Source: a virus. From it: a stretch of DNA of 53,686 nt. The notes below the pieces were generated by a model. That model saw nothing but the letters and a program-made list of their open reading frames with translations. It was not told the origin of the DNA and searched no databases. The DNA is taken from IMG/VR virus record IMGVR_UViG_3300014491_000004, positions 1 through 53,686 of that record. One strand, given 5' to 3'. The translations under genes were made by a program, and so were the position numbers. Within the stretch, counting starts at the first letter, position 1; each line of letters opens with the position of its first letter. Positions 26,901 through 35,552 of the stretch are shown one piece after another.

Positions 26901-29900
26901 AAAATACCAGACTTTATTCTGAATAGCGTGATCTTGCAGTCCCAGGAAATGGCTTAAATTGTTTTGCAGGTCCGTCATGCTAGTGATGCTAGTGGGTATA
27001 TCCTCTTTAGTGATTGGATTTTTTCTGCTATACATACCCAAATCATTCTTGAAAATAGCTTTTGCCGCCGCACTCCGCAGGCTACCTCCCGCTAACCTGG
27101 ACTCCAAATGTAGCCGATACCAGCGCAAATACCATACAATACGATCAGCTTTCTTCAGGGTTTGCTTTGCCCAAGAAATTTCTTTTTTAATGATAGATTC
27201 CAATCCTCTGGACTCAGGTAAAGCAAGAACCTGTTGAAACATATCGAAGTAATTAGTAGCCAATACATCCCAGGAAGCCGTAATACTTAACCCCCCAGTC
27301 ATATTCATTTGGTCATTTTCTTCTTCATCCTCATTGGGATTATCAGTTGCCATAAATTCGTTTGGAGTGCCCCCAATGGGAGTACCTATACCGTAAGATT
27401 TAGTGGATGAATTTTTGGATAAAAAATCATCTGCATCTTTATAAGCGTACAAGGCTGAATTAAAAGCCGAATCTAAATGAGCAGCAGCGGAACGCACAGC
27501 CCATACAATGTCCATTTTGACTATTTTTTTGACCGTTTCTAACCAATCCAAACGACCCTGTACAGTCTCAAGAGCTTGTAAAGTTTTATCAAACATTGGG
27601 ACGCCGTTAAACAAGACTAAATTTGAATGAACTATATCGCGTAACATACCGGAATATTTTTTAATATAAGGAATCAATTTTACAGCCAGCTGTTGGGTAT
27701 TTTTTTCCCTTCCCAGCACGTCATCATTCCACAATTTACTGGACTTTACTCTCCAGCGTTTAAACAAAAGAGTAACCTCCAACGCGGTAGAAGTTTTTTG
27801 TGCTTGAGCTGTTTTACTAGTTTTAATTTCTGACACTTTCTCAGCAAACTTAGGAATCTGACCTCCTATTACGCTCTTTATTATTTCCGGGGTCACGGCG
27901 GTAACAGATGTGATTTGGTCGGGCTTGACCCAGCCTGTAGCTTTTAACCACTTACCTTTGGATGAAGCTTGACTCAAAGGATCCGCGGTATCTGTTTTCC
28001 ACTTCTCCCCCCCTGTGGTAAAGGCGACGATACTAATCTTACCTGTGCCCATGGATTGATTGAAATCCCAATCCATCTTACCTGCCCAACGCACAGCATC
28101 TGAAGGGTCAGAGAAAGCAAATATCTCCCCATTACCATAACGCTCTTTTGCTTCTTCTTTAACCCAGTTGGATGTTTGTAAGGGTATGATTCCCTTCTCA
28201 TGTATGGACGGAACCTTATCGGTATGGGTTACATGGAATAATTTTTTATTGGCTGCTGCGTTTAATCTTTTTCTTTCAGGAACTATCTCCCCTTCAATTG
28301 TGTTCGGACCCAGTGAAACATCAACATGGCGATTGGGTGATGGTTTCATTGAAGTATCTGTATCCAAGTCGTGGCTTGCCAAATAAGTTTTCAATGTATT
28401 GATGTCTTCCCCGCTATCTATATTTTCTCCCCACTGTCTAATTGTCCAACCGTCATCAAATACAGAAAGCACCATTTCTGGGTGTTTAACATTTCTATAT
28501 AAACTACCGGAAACATGATACCATTGACCTAAAGAACGCATATATTGATGAATGGGGGAGTTTTTCATACTCTGCGGGGATAAAATTTCTTGAGCTTTCT
28601 TTCTGGCTTTGATGCCCATTGAATTCAGGAAATCTTTATCCCGAGTATAAGGAGAATAATCTTTAGAGAAATCGGGCTTAATATCAGTACCTACTCCCGT
28701 ATCACGGAGAAATCCTTTTTCTTCTGGTGCCAAATAATCCTGTTTCTTGATATGCTCATCATCGCTATAATGGATGTATGTACGAGGTTCTCCAATATTG
28801 AAAACCACTCGTTCCAGCTTTTCTTTGGCTTCTTCTAAAGATTTGCATTCACCTACCTGCCTACCGACATTTAAAGCATCAGAAGCGTCATAATCTGTCC
28901 ATTCCCAAGTACCTTTATACTCGTCCAACTCCAAATGTCGATGATCGTATACCCCGCCCCATTCAATAAAGGCTTCGGCTTCTAGTGGACTGGACGCCGT
29001 TTTCTCTTGGGAAAATAATTCTCCTTGGGCATTCAGAGGAATCAAATCCGCGGCCCGGACATAGGATATCCTATTACCACCATCCCATCTAATTCCAATT
29101 ACAGCTGATCTGTTTCTTGGGTTGTATGGTCCTATGGATTCAATTGTACCCTCTGATTTTGATTTGTGATATCGAACTCTACCCCCTACTTTGAAGTTAT
29201 CTCTGATATATTTTTCATCCTTGCCTATCGCTGATGTTTTTTCTGAAGCAAATAATTCTCCTTGGTCATTCAAATGAATTAACTTATCAGAAGTTGGTAC
29301 AGCTACAATCCCTTTATCAGTTTGATAATCCCAAAGAACTGGAACAACTCCATTTTTAAATTTTGAATTATAATACCAATGGTCGCCGTTATCTACTACT
29401 GTTCCCTCATGCTTACCCATATAGGGTTTATAAAATACAACCCTATCCCCAGGTTTAAAACTTAAAAAATGTTTCTCAGCTTTACCCATAGCGGCTGTTT
29501 TATCATCCGAGAATAATTCTCCTTGGTCGTTCAAAGGTATTAAATTACTCATAAATGGGGCGATGCGACGAAGCTTACGCTGGGACTCTTCGTATCCGTT
29601 CCATGTCACTGGGACACGCCATTCCCTGAGCTTTCTATCAAAGTAGCCATTTTCCACCACTATACCTATAAGCGGCAAGCCCCTTATCAACTCATCATAA
29701 CATTTCGCACTTCCGCAGTATTTAACTCTACGCCCCGGATAGAAAGTATCTAACATGTATCTTTCTTGCTTACTTTTGGCCGCGGATTTGGAAGCTATAC
29801 TTCCATCAGCTGTAACAGCTCGTGGGTTTTCTGGGCAGGTACAGTCCTCACATATACAATCTTTTTTGGCTCGATCACAACCATTACACTGCGGTATATC

Positions 29901-31592
29901 TTCATGCTCAATACAACCACCACATTCACACGCAACACAGGATTTAGACGCTGTTATAGGAATTGATTGAGGAGTAGGTCGTTCAAAATTATGATAAAGA
30001 GCTATCTTATCTTCCAAATCATTGGCGCTACACACTAAGTCAGCCTCAGAGTTTAAAAAATGAGTAATAGAATTTTTTGGTGGGCTAAATATAATATATT
30101 CATTTTTTCCTCGGCTCCAGCGGTGCAAACCATTTTCATATTTACCACTATAAGTGTACCCAAATTTTTCTAATACCTGGTTAAGGTCTTCTTCTGTTCG
30201 GTGAACTCCAGCGGCCGTCATTTCAAACTCAGGGTCACTTTCCTTAAAAAAATTATACCCTTGGGGCTTTAAAGGATCGCTTTCCTTAAAAAAGGTATGT
30301 TCCTGCACTTCTTCATTTATTGGAGAATCCATGCTACCTAGTAAGGATTTTTTTACGCTAACTTCAAACCCAGGAAGATTTTTTTTAAATACTTTAACGG
30401 CGATAGGTGGGACTGTATTTTCCCACTGAGACGAAGCAATACTAATCTCCAACTTTACGGTTTTTTTAATTCTATTGACTTCAGCGTACCCACGAATTGA
30501 CTTATCATATGATATTCTGGGGATCATCGCCCCCTCATATTCCCCCTTTATAAATCTCCAATGATCACTTTCAGTACCCTCTCCATAGTAAAATCCGTAA
30601 TCTGGGTGGTATAACCAGCAGTAATATCTAGCCCTGCTTTCAGCGATAGGTACATCAGAATGCGGACCGATAAAACGAACGGTGGTTGCCGCTTTCTTTG
30701 AAGTTAGCTTTGAAAAATCCTCATCAAAAGTATAACCAGGAAAATATTTCTTAAATCCCTTCACTACAGCTTGCGGGATAAAATCCCATTCTGGTTCAAT
30801 AGCGGTAGAAGTGTCTAAAGATATGTATTTCGTGGATTTCTTTACCCAAGCATACCCTCGATTACAATCATCGTATAAATTATTGGGAATTTTAGCCCCT
30901 GGAAAACTTGTGGACGCGTGAACCCCTTTAAACAATTTTATGTGATCAGCTGTCATACCCTCAGCGAAATAAAACCCGTAGCTAGGGTGGTATACCCAGA
31001 TGTAATTTTTGTTGTGTGTCTTCGTAGGAGCAATATCGCTGTGGGGTCCTATAAAACTCACGGTAGCAGCTGTCAATTTTTTATTGGGTATTTGCCCCTC
31101 AATAGTTCTTTCTAGATAAGGAGGAGCCGCGGGTTTAAGATTTCGAACCCAATCTGCTTTTGACAAATATGCTTTCAATTCTTCTAAGGTCTTGCCTTCA
31201 ACCCCAGTATCTTTATCGAATCGCTGAATTTTCCAACCATCAGAATATAAACGAACAGAATTCATTGGCATTTGAAAATGATAAAAAGGATTTCCACCCG
31301 TCCAGCCTCGGAAGGTTTTTTTCAACATTTGCATGAAATCATATTGGCGATGAAATTCTACATCGGGATCGGTATCGATTTGGTCGGGTTCAATTGCTGC
31401 GGTGATTGCCTCTGGTGGAATCGTTACACTCACTCCATTTTCTACTTCTGTGGAACCGCGTCCGGCGTAATCTTTGCCCGTCTGAGTGGTAAAATCCGGG
31501 TCGCTATGATGTTGATGCGTGGCGTACTCTGGGTCATTGATAACTTCCAGCAGAGCATCCAGAGCTTGTTTTTTGAACAATGGGGATTTCAT
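23922..31592 (-). CDS. Giant multidomain virion-type protein, about 2556 aa, with ART-like, PcfJ-like and nucleotidyltransferase-like regions
   Basis: Numbered from codon 31625; ATG 31592 (MKSPLFKKQAL) is the likelier start. Seen in order: two copies of a ~120-aa repeat (FIGPHSD......YHP.YGFY..EG) at about 185-425; a Cys cluster (CVACECGGCIEHEDIPQC) near 560-600; three SH3-like modules each ending QGELF (about 620-870); FHVTHTDKVPSIHEKGI with IFAFSDPSDAVRWA at 1130-1260, resembling ADP-ribosyltransferase folds such as DarT; EEAKAMGHCGNSPRK..ILSLRQP near 1620-1700, PcfJ-like; VAGGYAVQEYG...KDIDIIV at 2255-2390, a GG..DxD nucleotidyltransferase like AbiEii/MNT; and a C-terminal zinc ribbon. It is probably an internal, ejected or structural component. 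Domain calls are by motif only. Confidence 0.6.
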   Translation of the reverse strand: MKSPLFKKQALDALLEVINDPEYATHQHHSDPDFTTQTGKDYAGRGSTEVENGVSVTIPPEAITAAIEPDQIDTDPDVEFHRQYDFMQMLKKTFRGWTGGNPFYHFQMPMNSVRLYSDGWKIQRFDKDTGVEGKTLEELKAYLSKADWVRNLKPAAPPYLERTIEGQIPNKKLTAATVSFIGPHSDIAPTKTHNKNYIWVYHPSYGFYFAEGMTADHIKLFKGVHASTSFPGAKIPNNLYDDCNRGYAWVKKSTKYISLDTSTAIEPEWDFIPQAVVKGFKKYFPGYTFDEDFSKLTSKKAATTVRFIGPHSDVPIAESRARYYCWLYHPDYGFYYGEGTESDHWRFIKGEYEGAMIPRISYDKSIRGYAEVNRIKKTVKLEISIASSQWENTVPPIAVKVFKKNLPGFEVSVKKSLLGSMDSPINEEVQEHTFFKESDPLKPQGYNFFKESDPEFEMTAAGVHRTEEDLNQVLEKFGYTYSGKYENGLHRWSRGKNEYIIFSPPKNSITHFLNSEADLVCSANDLEDKIALYHNFERPTPQSIPITASKSCVACECGGCIEHEDIPQCNGCDRAKKDCICEDCTCPENPRAVTADGSIASKSAAKSKQERYMLDTFYPGRRVKYCGSAKCYDELIRGLPLIGIVVENGYFDRKLREWRVPVTWNGYEESQRKLRRIAPFMSNLIPLNDQGELFSDDKTAAMGKAEKHFLSFKPGDRVVFYKPYMGKHEGTVVDNGDHWYYNSKFKNGVVPVLWDYQTDKGIVAVPTSDKLIHLNDQGELFASEKTSAIGKDEKYIRDNFKVGGRVRYHKSKSEGTIESIGPYNPRNRSAVIGIRWDGGNRISYVRAADLIPLNAQGELFSQEKTASSPLEAEAFIEWGGVYDHRHLELDEYKGTWEWTDYDASDALNVGRQVGECKSLEEAKEKLERVVFNIGEPRTYIHYSDDEHIKKQDYLAPEEKGFLRDTGVGTDIKPDFSKDYSPYTRDKDFLNSMGIKARKKAQEILSPQSMKNSPIHQYMRSLGQWYHVSGSLYRNVKHPEMVLSVFDDGWTIRQWGENIDSGEDINTLKTYLASHDLDTDTSMKPSPNRHVDVSLGPNTIEGEIVPERKRLNAAANKKLFHVTHTDKVPSIHEKGIIPLQTSNWVKEEAKERYGNGEIFAFSDPSDAVRWAGKMDWDFNQSMGTGKISIVAFTTGGEKWKTDTADPLSQASSKGKWLKATGWVKPDQITSVTAVTPEIIKSVIGGQIPKFAEKVSEIKTSKTAQAQKTSTALEVTLLFKRWRVKSSKLWNDDVLGREKNTQQLAVKLIPYIKKYSGMLRDIVHSNLVLFNGVPMFDKTLQALETVQGRLDWLETVKKIVKMDIVWAVRSAAAHLDSAFNSALYAYKDADDFLSKNSSTKSYGIGTPIGGTPNEFMATDNPNEDEEENDQMNMTGGLSITASWDVLATNYFDMFQQVLALPESRGLESIIKKEISWAKQTLKKADRIVWYLRWYRLHLESRLAGGSLRSAAAKAIFKNDLGMYSRKNPITKEDIPTSITSMTDLQNNLSHFLGLQDHAIQNKVWYFETPKQLVDDFKKLENDIRERVESERRTISEEDNDPEDEIFIGFPDGWAWWLLDRAYCSEEAKAMGHCGNSPRKNTGDRILSLRQPVMKGGNQYWSPHCTFILRAGKFLGEMKGRNNDKPVVRYHPYIIALLKDPRIFGIMGGGYLPKHNFHWDDLSFKEQDEIKQANPNFGNPDKVWEAVGKGDKAVATIATALGLAEDDGDPSSFNRDLDAFIVNSWVDVGQMLNAIGDQESRNAYDLLQSTTDNPNAFDDNTAPEERINILIDNGLSPRALKIMAEKIKAENPNELNRFIEIQKRLNPNFEFNLLDDSVLRDMLDYDRRIGGVIWPLVDMAFNMAGDKVLNERRISDLEYAITDPYEQDNDQANTVLRYGENAGQNFSWDASPVYELISYDEAVKLVSDPDRENKDLSNGQIKIWMGGDYNDGFSDDEFSEFYGNATGALERLLIKGSPQEKDPNQTQITFKERTPRSEKTDLKKYQRTTGSRKKSFVDIHETPTMLPPRDDMRRHLDTDEQDEAMHGVRDGIIDEPKLPKPKQIDPRIKGAALPKVYRFSSAGKTPRSKEEIINEIDYLYSIADHPEIPREESQRLLGEIKKLNQEFEANGYTHDHVRDRPLTPEFLDMVDDVKGNVTHEKTINPHDKKWLNSFGVEGSKQAAFNRKEAHWIRKSSGSKIEETLKKAVKILGENGIPTLVAGGYAVQEYGYPRYTKDIDIIVPDRIQSIQLLIGNGFHKANTPNTVIDNETNEEVDLLLAGDRMNIGPVPFPVPSEITLVPKLITLEELIDLKLGSYASNPWGRTKDLADVTELIQRNSIPKEFMAKGLMNKAWNNLWDMMHQTPDNPIEPKESCFKVLSSVVEIENKIADDEDQLDSEGEYFLEQVSDAKEEAKRHFMEEDYIQQQAAEDGRTMEEMWAEIGEEFTANFYDYPYNPPKEKQKPIATPEFSTGDKEHLHGMGVLGSGCPLCKSANLKKVAGMDLTECTDCKGVYSIPTS

Positions 31593-31637
31593 CCTAATAA
31601 AGAAGCCAAAAGCATGAAAACACAACGATTAAAAAAA

Positions 31638-31667
31638 TAGACATTTTCGGCGTTTCCGGTGTATACT
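31638..31667 (+). promoter_or_regulatory. Sigma70-like promoter of the DUF932 gene
   Basis: TAGACA (31638-31643), an 18-bp spacer, then TATACT (31662-31667), with GTG just upstream of the -10. The start codon is 72 bases further on, after a GAGGACAAT ribosome site. Confidence 0.5.
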
Positions 31668-31739
31668 GGGTATGTAAGCAAATCGTCTCCACAGTCGCTT
31701 TAGTCCAGCACGGTTGGGGACGTTAAAAATGAGGACAAT

Positions 31740-32864
31740 ATGGAACTTTTCAAAGCTAGTCAGCAGTGGAGCACCCGCCCAGACGACGAAAAATTCAACG
31801 ATATTCAAACTGCCTACGAACAATCTCTAGCCTACGCCAATTCCAGCCGGGAAAAAGCTAATGTCGATCCCGCCACTCTGCGCGTAGAAGCATACAATAG
31901 TGAAGTTCAACTCGTAGGTAAGGGCAACGAACCCGCTACTTTGACCAATTGGGCTTTCGGTCAACTCGCCGCCCGTGTCGAAGCTCCGGCTTCCTATCTT
32001 CGTAAACTACCCGCTACTCTCGCCGTCCAAAATATTAACCATGGTCTGAAAACCCGCTATATCGACCCCGATGAGCGCGTGAATCTTTTGGTTCACGCTA
32101 ATGGGGGCTTGGTGGTACGGGCGTTGACTTCGGAAAAATACACCCGCATTTGGAACCATGACCTTCTACGTCGGATGCTGGATTATCCGCAGTACGGATG
32201 GAACACCCCGGTTGCTTTCGAGCATAGCGGCATGAGTGCGGCTGCTACAGGTCGGACGCGGGAAAAAACCATCTATGTCTCCGATCACGATATGTTCGTA
32301 TTTCTCGTGAACAACAACAATCGCATCAACGAACCGGGAAATCCCGAAGGTTTGGGACGCGGATTCTTCGTTGAAAATTCTGAAGTGGGGGCCTCAAAAC
32401 TGCGCATCACCACTTTCCTATACAGGTTCATATGTTCGAATCATATCGTGTGGGGGGCAAAGGATGTTAGCGAAATCGCCTTGCGACATGTTGGCAAGGT
32501 GAAGGACCGCATGAATGTTATGCTTGACCGGCTGCATATCGAACTCAACCGCTATGCCAATGAATCGGTGAGCGATATCGAAGCCAAGATTCGCACCGCC
32601 AAATCTACCATCATTGCTGCGGATCAAGAGCAGGTAATCGACACCATCTTTGCTAATTTGAAGAAGGCTGGTGCGCCGGTATCCCGCAAGCAGTTAGAAG
32701 CCGCCCAGACGCTGGCGATTGCTAACGAAAGCACTGACGGCAAGCCGAACTCCATTTGGGGTATGGCACAGGGTTTGACTCGTCTCTCTCAGGATCAGCC
32801 GTTTGCTGATACTCGGTTGAAGATGGATGAGGCTGCGGGACGCCTGATTGATATGGCGTTCTAA
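31740..32864 (+). CDS. DUF932 protein (phage/plasmid-like TIGR03299 type)
   Basis: A 374-aa protein. LTNWAFGQLAARVEAPASYLRKLP, NLLVHANGGLVVRALTSEKYTRIWNHDLLRRM, RGFFVENSEVGASKLRITTFLYRFICSNHIVWG and the downstream LRHVGKV are the hallmark segments of the DUF932 family, common on phages and plasmids and of unknown biochemical role. The length is usual for the family. It has its own promoter, is transcribed against the virion genes and looks more GC-rich than they are, so it is probably early-expressed cargo or a replication-takeover gene. Confidence 0.85.
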   Translation: MELFKASQQWSTRPDDEKFNDIQTAYEQSLAYANSSREKANVDPATLRVEAYNSEVQLVGKGNEPATLTNWAFGQLAARVEAPASYLRKLPATLAVQNINHGLKTRYIDPDERVNLLVHANGGLVVRALTSEKYTRIWNHDLLRRMLDYPQYGWNTPVAFEHSGMSAAATGRTREKTIYVSDHDMFVFLVNNNNRINEPGNPEGLGRGFFVENSEVGASKLRITTFLYRFICSNHIVWGAKDVSEIALRHVGKVKDRMNVMLDRLHIELNRYANESVSDIEAKIRTAKSTIIAADQEQVIDTIFANLKKAGAPVSRKQLEAAQTLAIANESTDGKPNSIWGMAQGLTRLSQDQPFADTRLKMDEAAGRLIDMAF

Positions 32865-32960
32865 AAGGTTTTCGACTGAAGCACTTCATGATGTAGTAGT
32901 CAATGGGAAACTGTAAAGGTTTTTCATTGGGGAGTGCTCCAGTTGAAAGTACGGGGAAAT

Positions 32961-32996
32961 ATGGGTGTTACCGAACCGGGAGGAGGTAGCACCCAT
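32961..32996 (+). terminator. Strong stem-loop between the DUF932 gene and the next cargo genes
   Basis: ATGGGTGTTACC pairs with GGTAGCACCCAT (one G-U pair) around a 12-base loop. There is no U-run, so it may be a Rho-dependent or processing element instead of a classical terminator. It lies 97 bases after the DUF932 stop and just before the next promoter. Confidence 0.45.
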
Positions 32997-33006
32997 AAAT
33001 TCCAAA

Positions 33007-33035
33007 TTGGTGTTTTGGTGTTTTTAGTGTATTAT
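33007..33035 (+). promoter_or_regulatory. Sigma70-like promoter of the 33054-34037 gene pair
   Basis: TTGGTG (33007-33012), a 17-bp spacer, then TATTAT (33030-33035). GGGAGGAACA and the ATG at 33054 follow closely. Confidence 0.6.
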
Positions 33036-33053
33036 AGTAGGGAGGAACAATTT

Positions 33054-33191
33054 ATGTGCTATATCGGAGTACCGCAGGAAACCTTGTTTGTCGAGCCGTT
33101 GGAATTGCCCTGTGCTATGCCCGGGCGTGAAATTGAACAGCCAAACCCTTTGTATGTGCCTGAACCGGAACCAATTGAGGTTCCTGCCTAA
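33054..33191 (+). CDS. Small Pro/Glu-rich protein, 45 aa
   Basis: Starts at ATG 33054, which is preceded by a strong GGGAGGA ribosome site and a promoter; an upstream in-frame start lacks both. The sequence begins MCYIGVPQETLFVEPLELP and ends in a run of Pro/Glu (VPEPEPIEVPA). No domain is recognised. The next gene starts directly after its stop codon, so the two are translationally coupled. Confidence 0.55.
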   Translation: MCYIGVPQETLFVEPLELPCAMPGREIEQPNPLYVPEPEPIEVPA

Positions 33192-34037
33192 ATGAAACGC
33201 AGACTCAAACTGGTGCATCCCAAAGTTGAGCAGGTGCCTGATTACATTATGCCCTTTACGGCATATCGGGCTTGGCAATGGGATGCCGATGGTGTAAAGT
33301 CTCTTAATAACGCCGCGTGGACACCTGGAGTTGCATTTGAAGCCTGTTGTGAAGCTGTGAACCTTGCTCCGCTCCATCAATGCCCAGATGAAGATTGTAC
33401 CTGTGGGATGTATGCGGGAATTAATCTTGAGCACTTGATCAGCATCAATTATGCCAGTTCAGGAATCCACGGGGAAGTATCGCTTTGGGGGAAATTGCTC
33501 AGACACTCCTTAGGCTGGCGTGCGCAATACGCCTACCCAAAATTCTTCATTATCCCCCCTAGCATGGTTCCCTATTCCATGCAGGATGTGGCGCAAAGAC
33601 TCGAAACACTCATCGCCTTCAACGTGGATATTTACCTTCAAGTGAAAGAAGAAGCCTCACCCAAAGGCGAGAAAATCCCTTTATGGATGAAAGATTATGG
33701 CTGGAGTCAACAGGGGATCGCTCATCTTATCGACATTCGCAAAAGTTGGTATGAGACACGCCCCGCAGCTCGTCAAATAGCTGTTGGGGATCGCTTGCAT
33801 ATCAAAAATAAAGGTATCGGTGTCGTTAAGAATATTTTTCCTTCCGATGGTGAATCTTTGCTTATCGTTAAACTGTGGAACTTCCATAGTAAATTTTACG
33901 AAAAAAATGTTAAATGGAGCCAAAAAAATTGGCGCTGGGAAACAGCCGAATCGGGCTTAACTTGTGGTATCAATTTTAGACAAAGCTTCATCACGTCAGC
34001 GCTCAGAAGTGTGACGTTGCAAGCCTCGACGCGCTAA
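33192..34037 (+). CDS. Conserved CxCGxYA/GWRAQ-type protein with a C-terminal SH3-like domain
   Basis: A 281-aa protein. YRAWQWDADGVKSLNNAAWTPG, then H-P-CTCGMYAGIN, GEVSLWGKLLRH and GWRAQYAYPK form a pattern I recognise from uncharacterised phage and actinobacterial proteins: a His/Cys cluster plus the GEV.LWG..H..GWRA signature. The C-terminal 80 residues contain VGDRLHIKNKGIGVVKNIF...LIVKLWN, an SH3/KOW-like unit similar to the modules in the giant virion proteins but without the QxxLF tail. The biochemical role is unknown. The start ATG abuts the previous stop. Confidence 0.6.
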   Translation: MKRRLKLVHPKVEQVPDYIMPFTAYRAWQWDADGVKSLNNAAWTPGVAFEACCEAVNLAPLHQCPDEDCTCGMYAGINLEHLISINYASSGIHGEVSLWGKLLRHSLGWRAQYAYPKFFIIPPSMVPYSMQDVAQRLETLIAFNVDIYLQVKEEASPKGEKIPLWMKDYGWSQQGIAHLIDIRKSWYETRPAARQIAVGDRLHIKNKGIGVVKNIFPSDGESLLIVKLWNFHSKFYEKNVKWSQKNWRWETAESGLTCGINFRQSFITSALRSVTLQASTR

Positions 34038-34059
34038 ACGCAACATTGTGGTATCTTTT

Positions 34060-35484
34060 TTAAACAGTGATTGATCGAGGATAAATCCAACGCTCATATC
34101 CCGCGTCATACATACACCTAGCTCCATTTCTATACATGTTTTGATGCTCTGTTTCCAGTGGATTGAAACCAAGTTCATTCTGCAAAATCTGAGGTAAATA
34201 CTTCCTGCGTAACTGTCTTTTATTCCATACTCTTCCTTGAAAATACCATTGGTAGCTGGGGGGTAGCAATTTATCAGATACAAACTCCAAATGTTTATAC
34301 ACATCTCCACCACTGTAGCGATTGTTTGAAAAAGTGACAATGGGTATGGTAGGTAAATATTTTAATGCGTTTTTGAAAAGTTTTTGAGCCCCTCCTACTA
34401 CTGTAACCCCACGAGGAAATGCCATACGAGTTAGGTTAATAAATTTCTTCTCATGTTTAGCAAAAGTAATTACCCCTACTAACTCATTATTCAGTTTTAG
34501 TCCATAACACCAATCTTGATTAGCAGATGGGGTCGTTCCTTGAAGGTGATTTTCCGCTAAAAATTGTTCCGCTTCATCCCTAGATATTTGATAAAATTTG
34601 GTACAACGGGCAAAGACTCGCCGGTGCTTACCCAGTTTCGATGCTATAACGGATTTCCAGATTTCTTGAATAACAGGGTCGTTCCACTCATGTTCATCAA
34701 TTTGAAGTAGCGAAATTCCAGCTTCTTGGCAACGCTCAAATTTGTCCCTATGCTTAAATTTGAATTGAGGAGGTTCTGTGCCATCTAGTGAATGATAATA
34801 TTTACCGTTGAACTCTATAGCTAGTTTGTAGTCGGGAATCCATATGTCTAACTCCAAAGGTTTGATAACTTGACGATTATTTGATTCAAAAACTACTCCC
34901 AAGGTTTTGATAACTTCTTCAACTTTTAGAACAGGAGAAAATTCATTTTTACCTGGAATAAGACAGCCGAATGTGTGTTCTTGCGGTACTAGAGAACACA
35001 CATTATTTTTCTTTTTGGCGATAGCGGATGTGAGTTGAAGTGTTGGGATAATAGGGTAGTCTTTTAGTAAAATAGTTCGAGCTTTATTTCTACCGCATTT
35101 TGGACAGCCTCTTCCAGCTAAGTGATTATTGGCTCGTTGTTTGAAAACTCCATGTACAGGGCAGGTAATTTCTATTTTTACATTATAACCAATGTGCTGA
35201 AAATGGGGGAGATAAGTGTAATAATTATTGTGGATTTTATTGCAGGCGGCAATAAATTCTACTGTGGTCTGATGGGGGGCGGCTTTTTTTAAATTCCCAC
35301 ACTTAGAGCAAGCACTTCCTTTCAAATGATTATACGGAAGTTGCCAAAAAGAACCATGGGTAGGACAAATAATTTCTACTTCAGTTACAGCATTTTTGTA
35401 TTTTAAAGCGGAATAATCATAAGTGTGATTGTGAGTGGTTATTGCTTTTTGAATGTATTCTTCTTGAGTTAAATTTTTAGGCAT
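34060..35484 (-). CDS. EDxHD homing endonuclease with two DUF723-like zinc modules
   Basis: A 474-aa protein. Residues 1-140 contain two copies of Y.YS...Y......I.CP.HG.F.Q....HL.G..C.KCG, a DUF723-like zinc ribbon found in homing enzymes. Residues about 205-275, LDIWIPDYKLAIEFNGKYYHS...LLQIDEHEWND, are the Vsr-like EDxHD catalytic core. Residues 290-440 (FARCTKFYQISRDEAEQFLAENHLQG...LVGVITFAKHE) form a GNAT-like domain shared in layout with the enzyme at 14470-16212. It sits between the cargo island and the tail tube gene, its start codon right at the tail-tube terminator, and no Shine-Dalgarno is visible. Confidence 0.75.
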   Translation of the reverse strand: MPKNLTQEEYIQKAITTHNHTYDYSALKYKNAVTEVEIICPTHGSFWQLPYNHLKGSACSKCGNLKKAAPHQTTVEFIAACNKIHNNYYTYLPHFQHIGYNVKIEITCPVHGVFKQRANNHLAGRGCPKCGRNKARTILLKDYPIIPTLQLTSAIAKKKNNVCSLVPQEHTFGCLIPGKNEFSPVLKVEEVIKTLGVVFESNNRQVIKPLELDIWIPDYKLAIEFNGKYYHSLDGTEPPQFKFKHRDKFERCQEAGISLLQIDEHEWNDPVIQEIWKSVIASKLGKHRRVFARCTKFYQISRDEAEQFLAENHLQGTTPSANQDWCYGLKLNNELVGVITFAKHEKKFINLTRMAFPRGVTVVGGAQKLFKNALKYLPTIPIVTFSNNRYSGGDVYKHLEFVSDKLLPPSYQWYFQGRVWNKRQLRRKYLPQILQNELGFNPLETEHQNMYRNGARCMYDAGYERWIYPRSITV

Positions 35485-35516
35485 AAAAAAGAGCAGGCTG
35501 TTTGTGCCTACTCTTT
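35482..35516 (-). terminator. Rho-independent terminator after the tail tube gene
   Basis: Minus strand AAAGAGTAGGC pairs with GCCTGCTCTTT (one G-U pair, 35488-35516) and is followed by a T-run that leads directly into the ATG of the endonuclease gene at 35484. Confidence 0.75.
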
Positions 35517-35552
35517 AATACTGACTTATGGTAAAACTTCATCCAGATGGGA

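Noticed and set aside
32400-32450. gttcgaatc string resembling a tRNA T-loop
   Set aside because: It lies inside the conserved DUF932 coding region (ICSNHIV) and no cloverleaf arms surround it.
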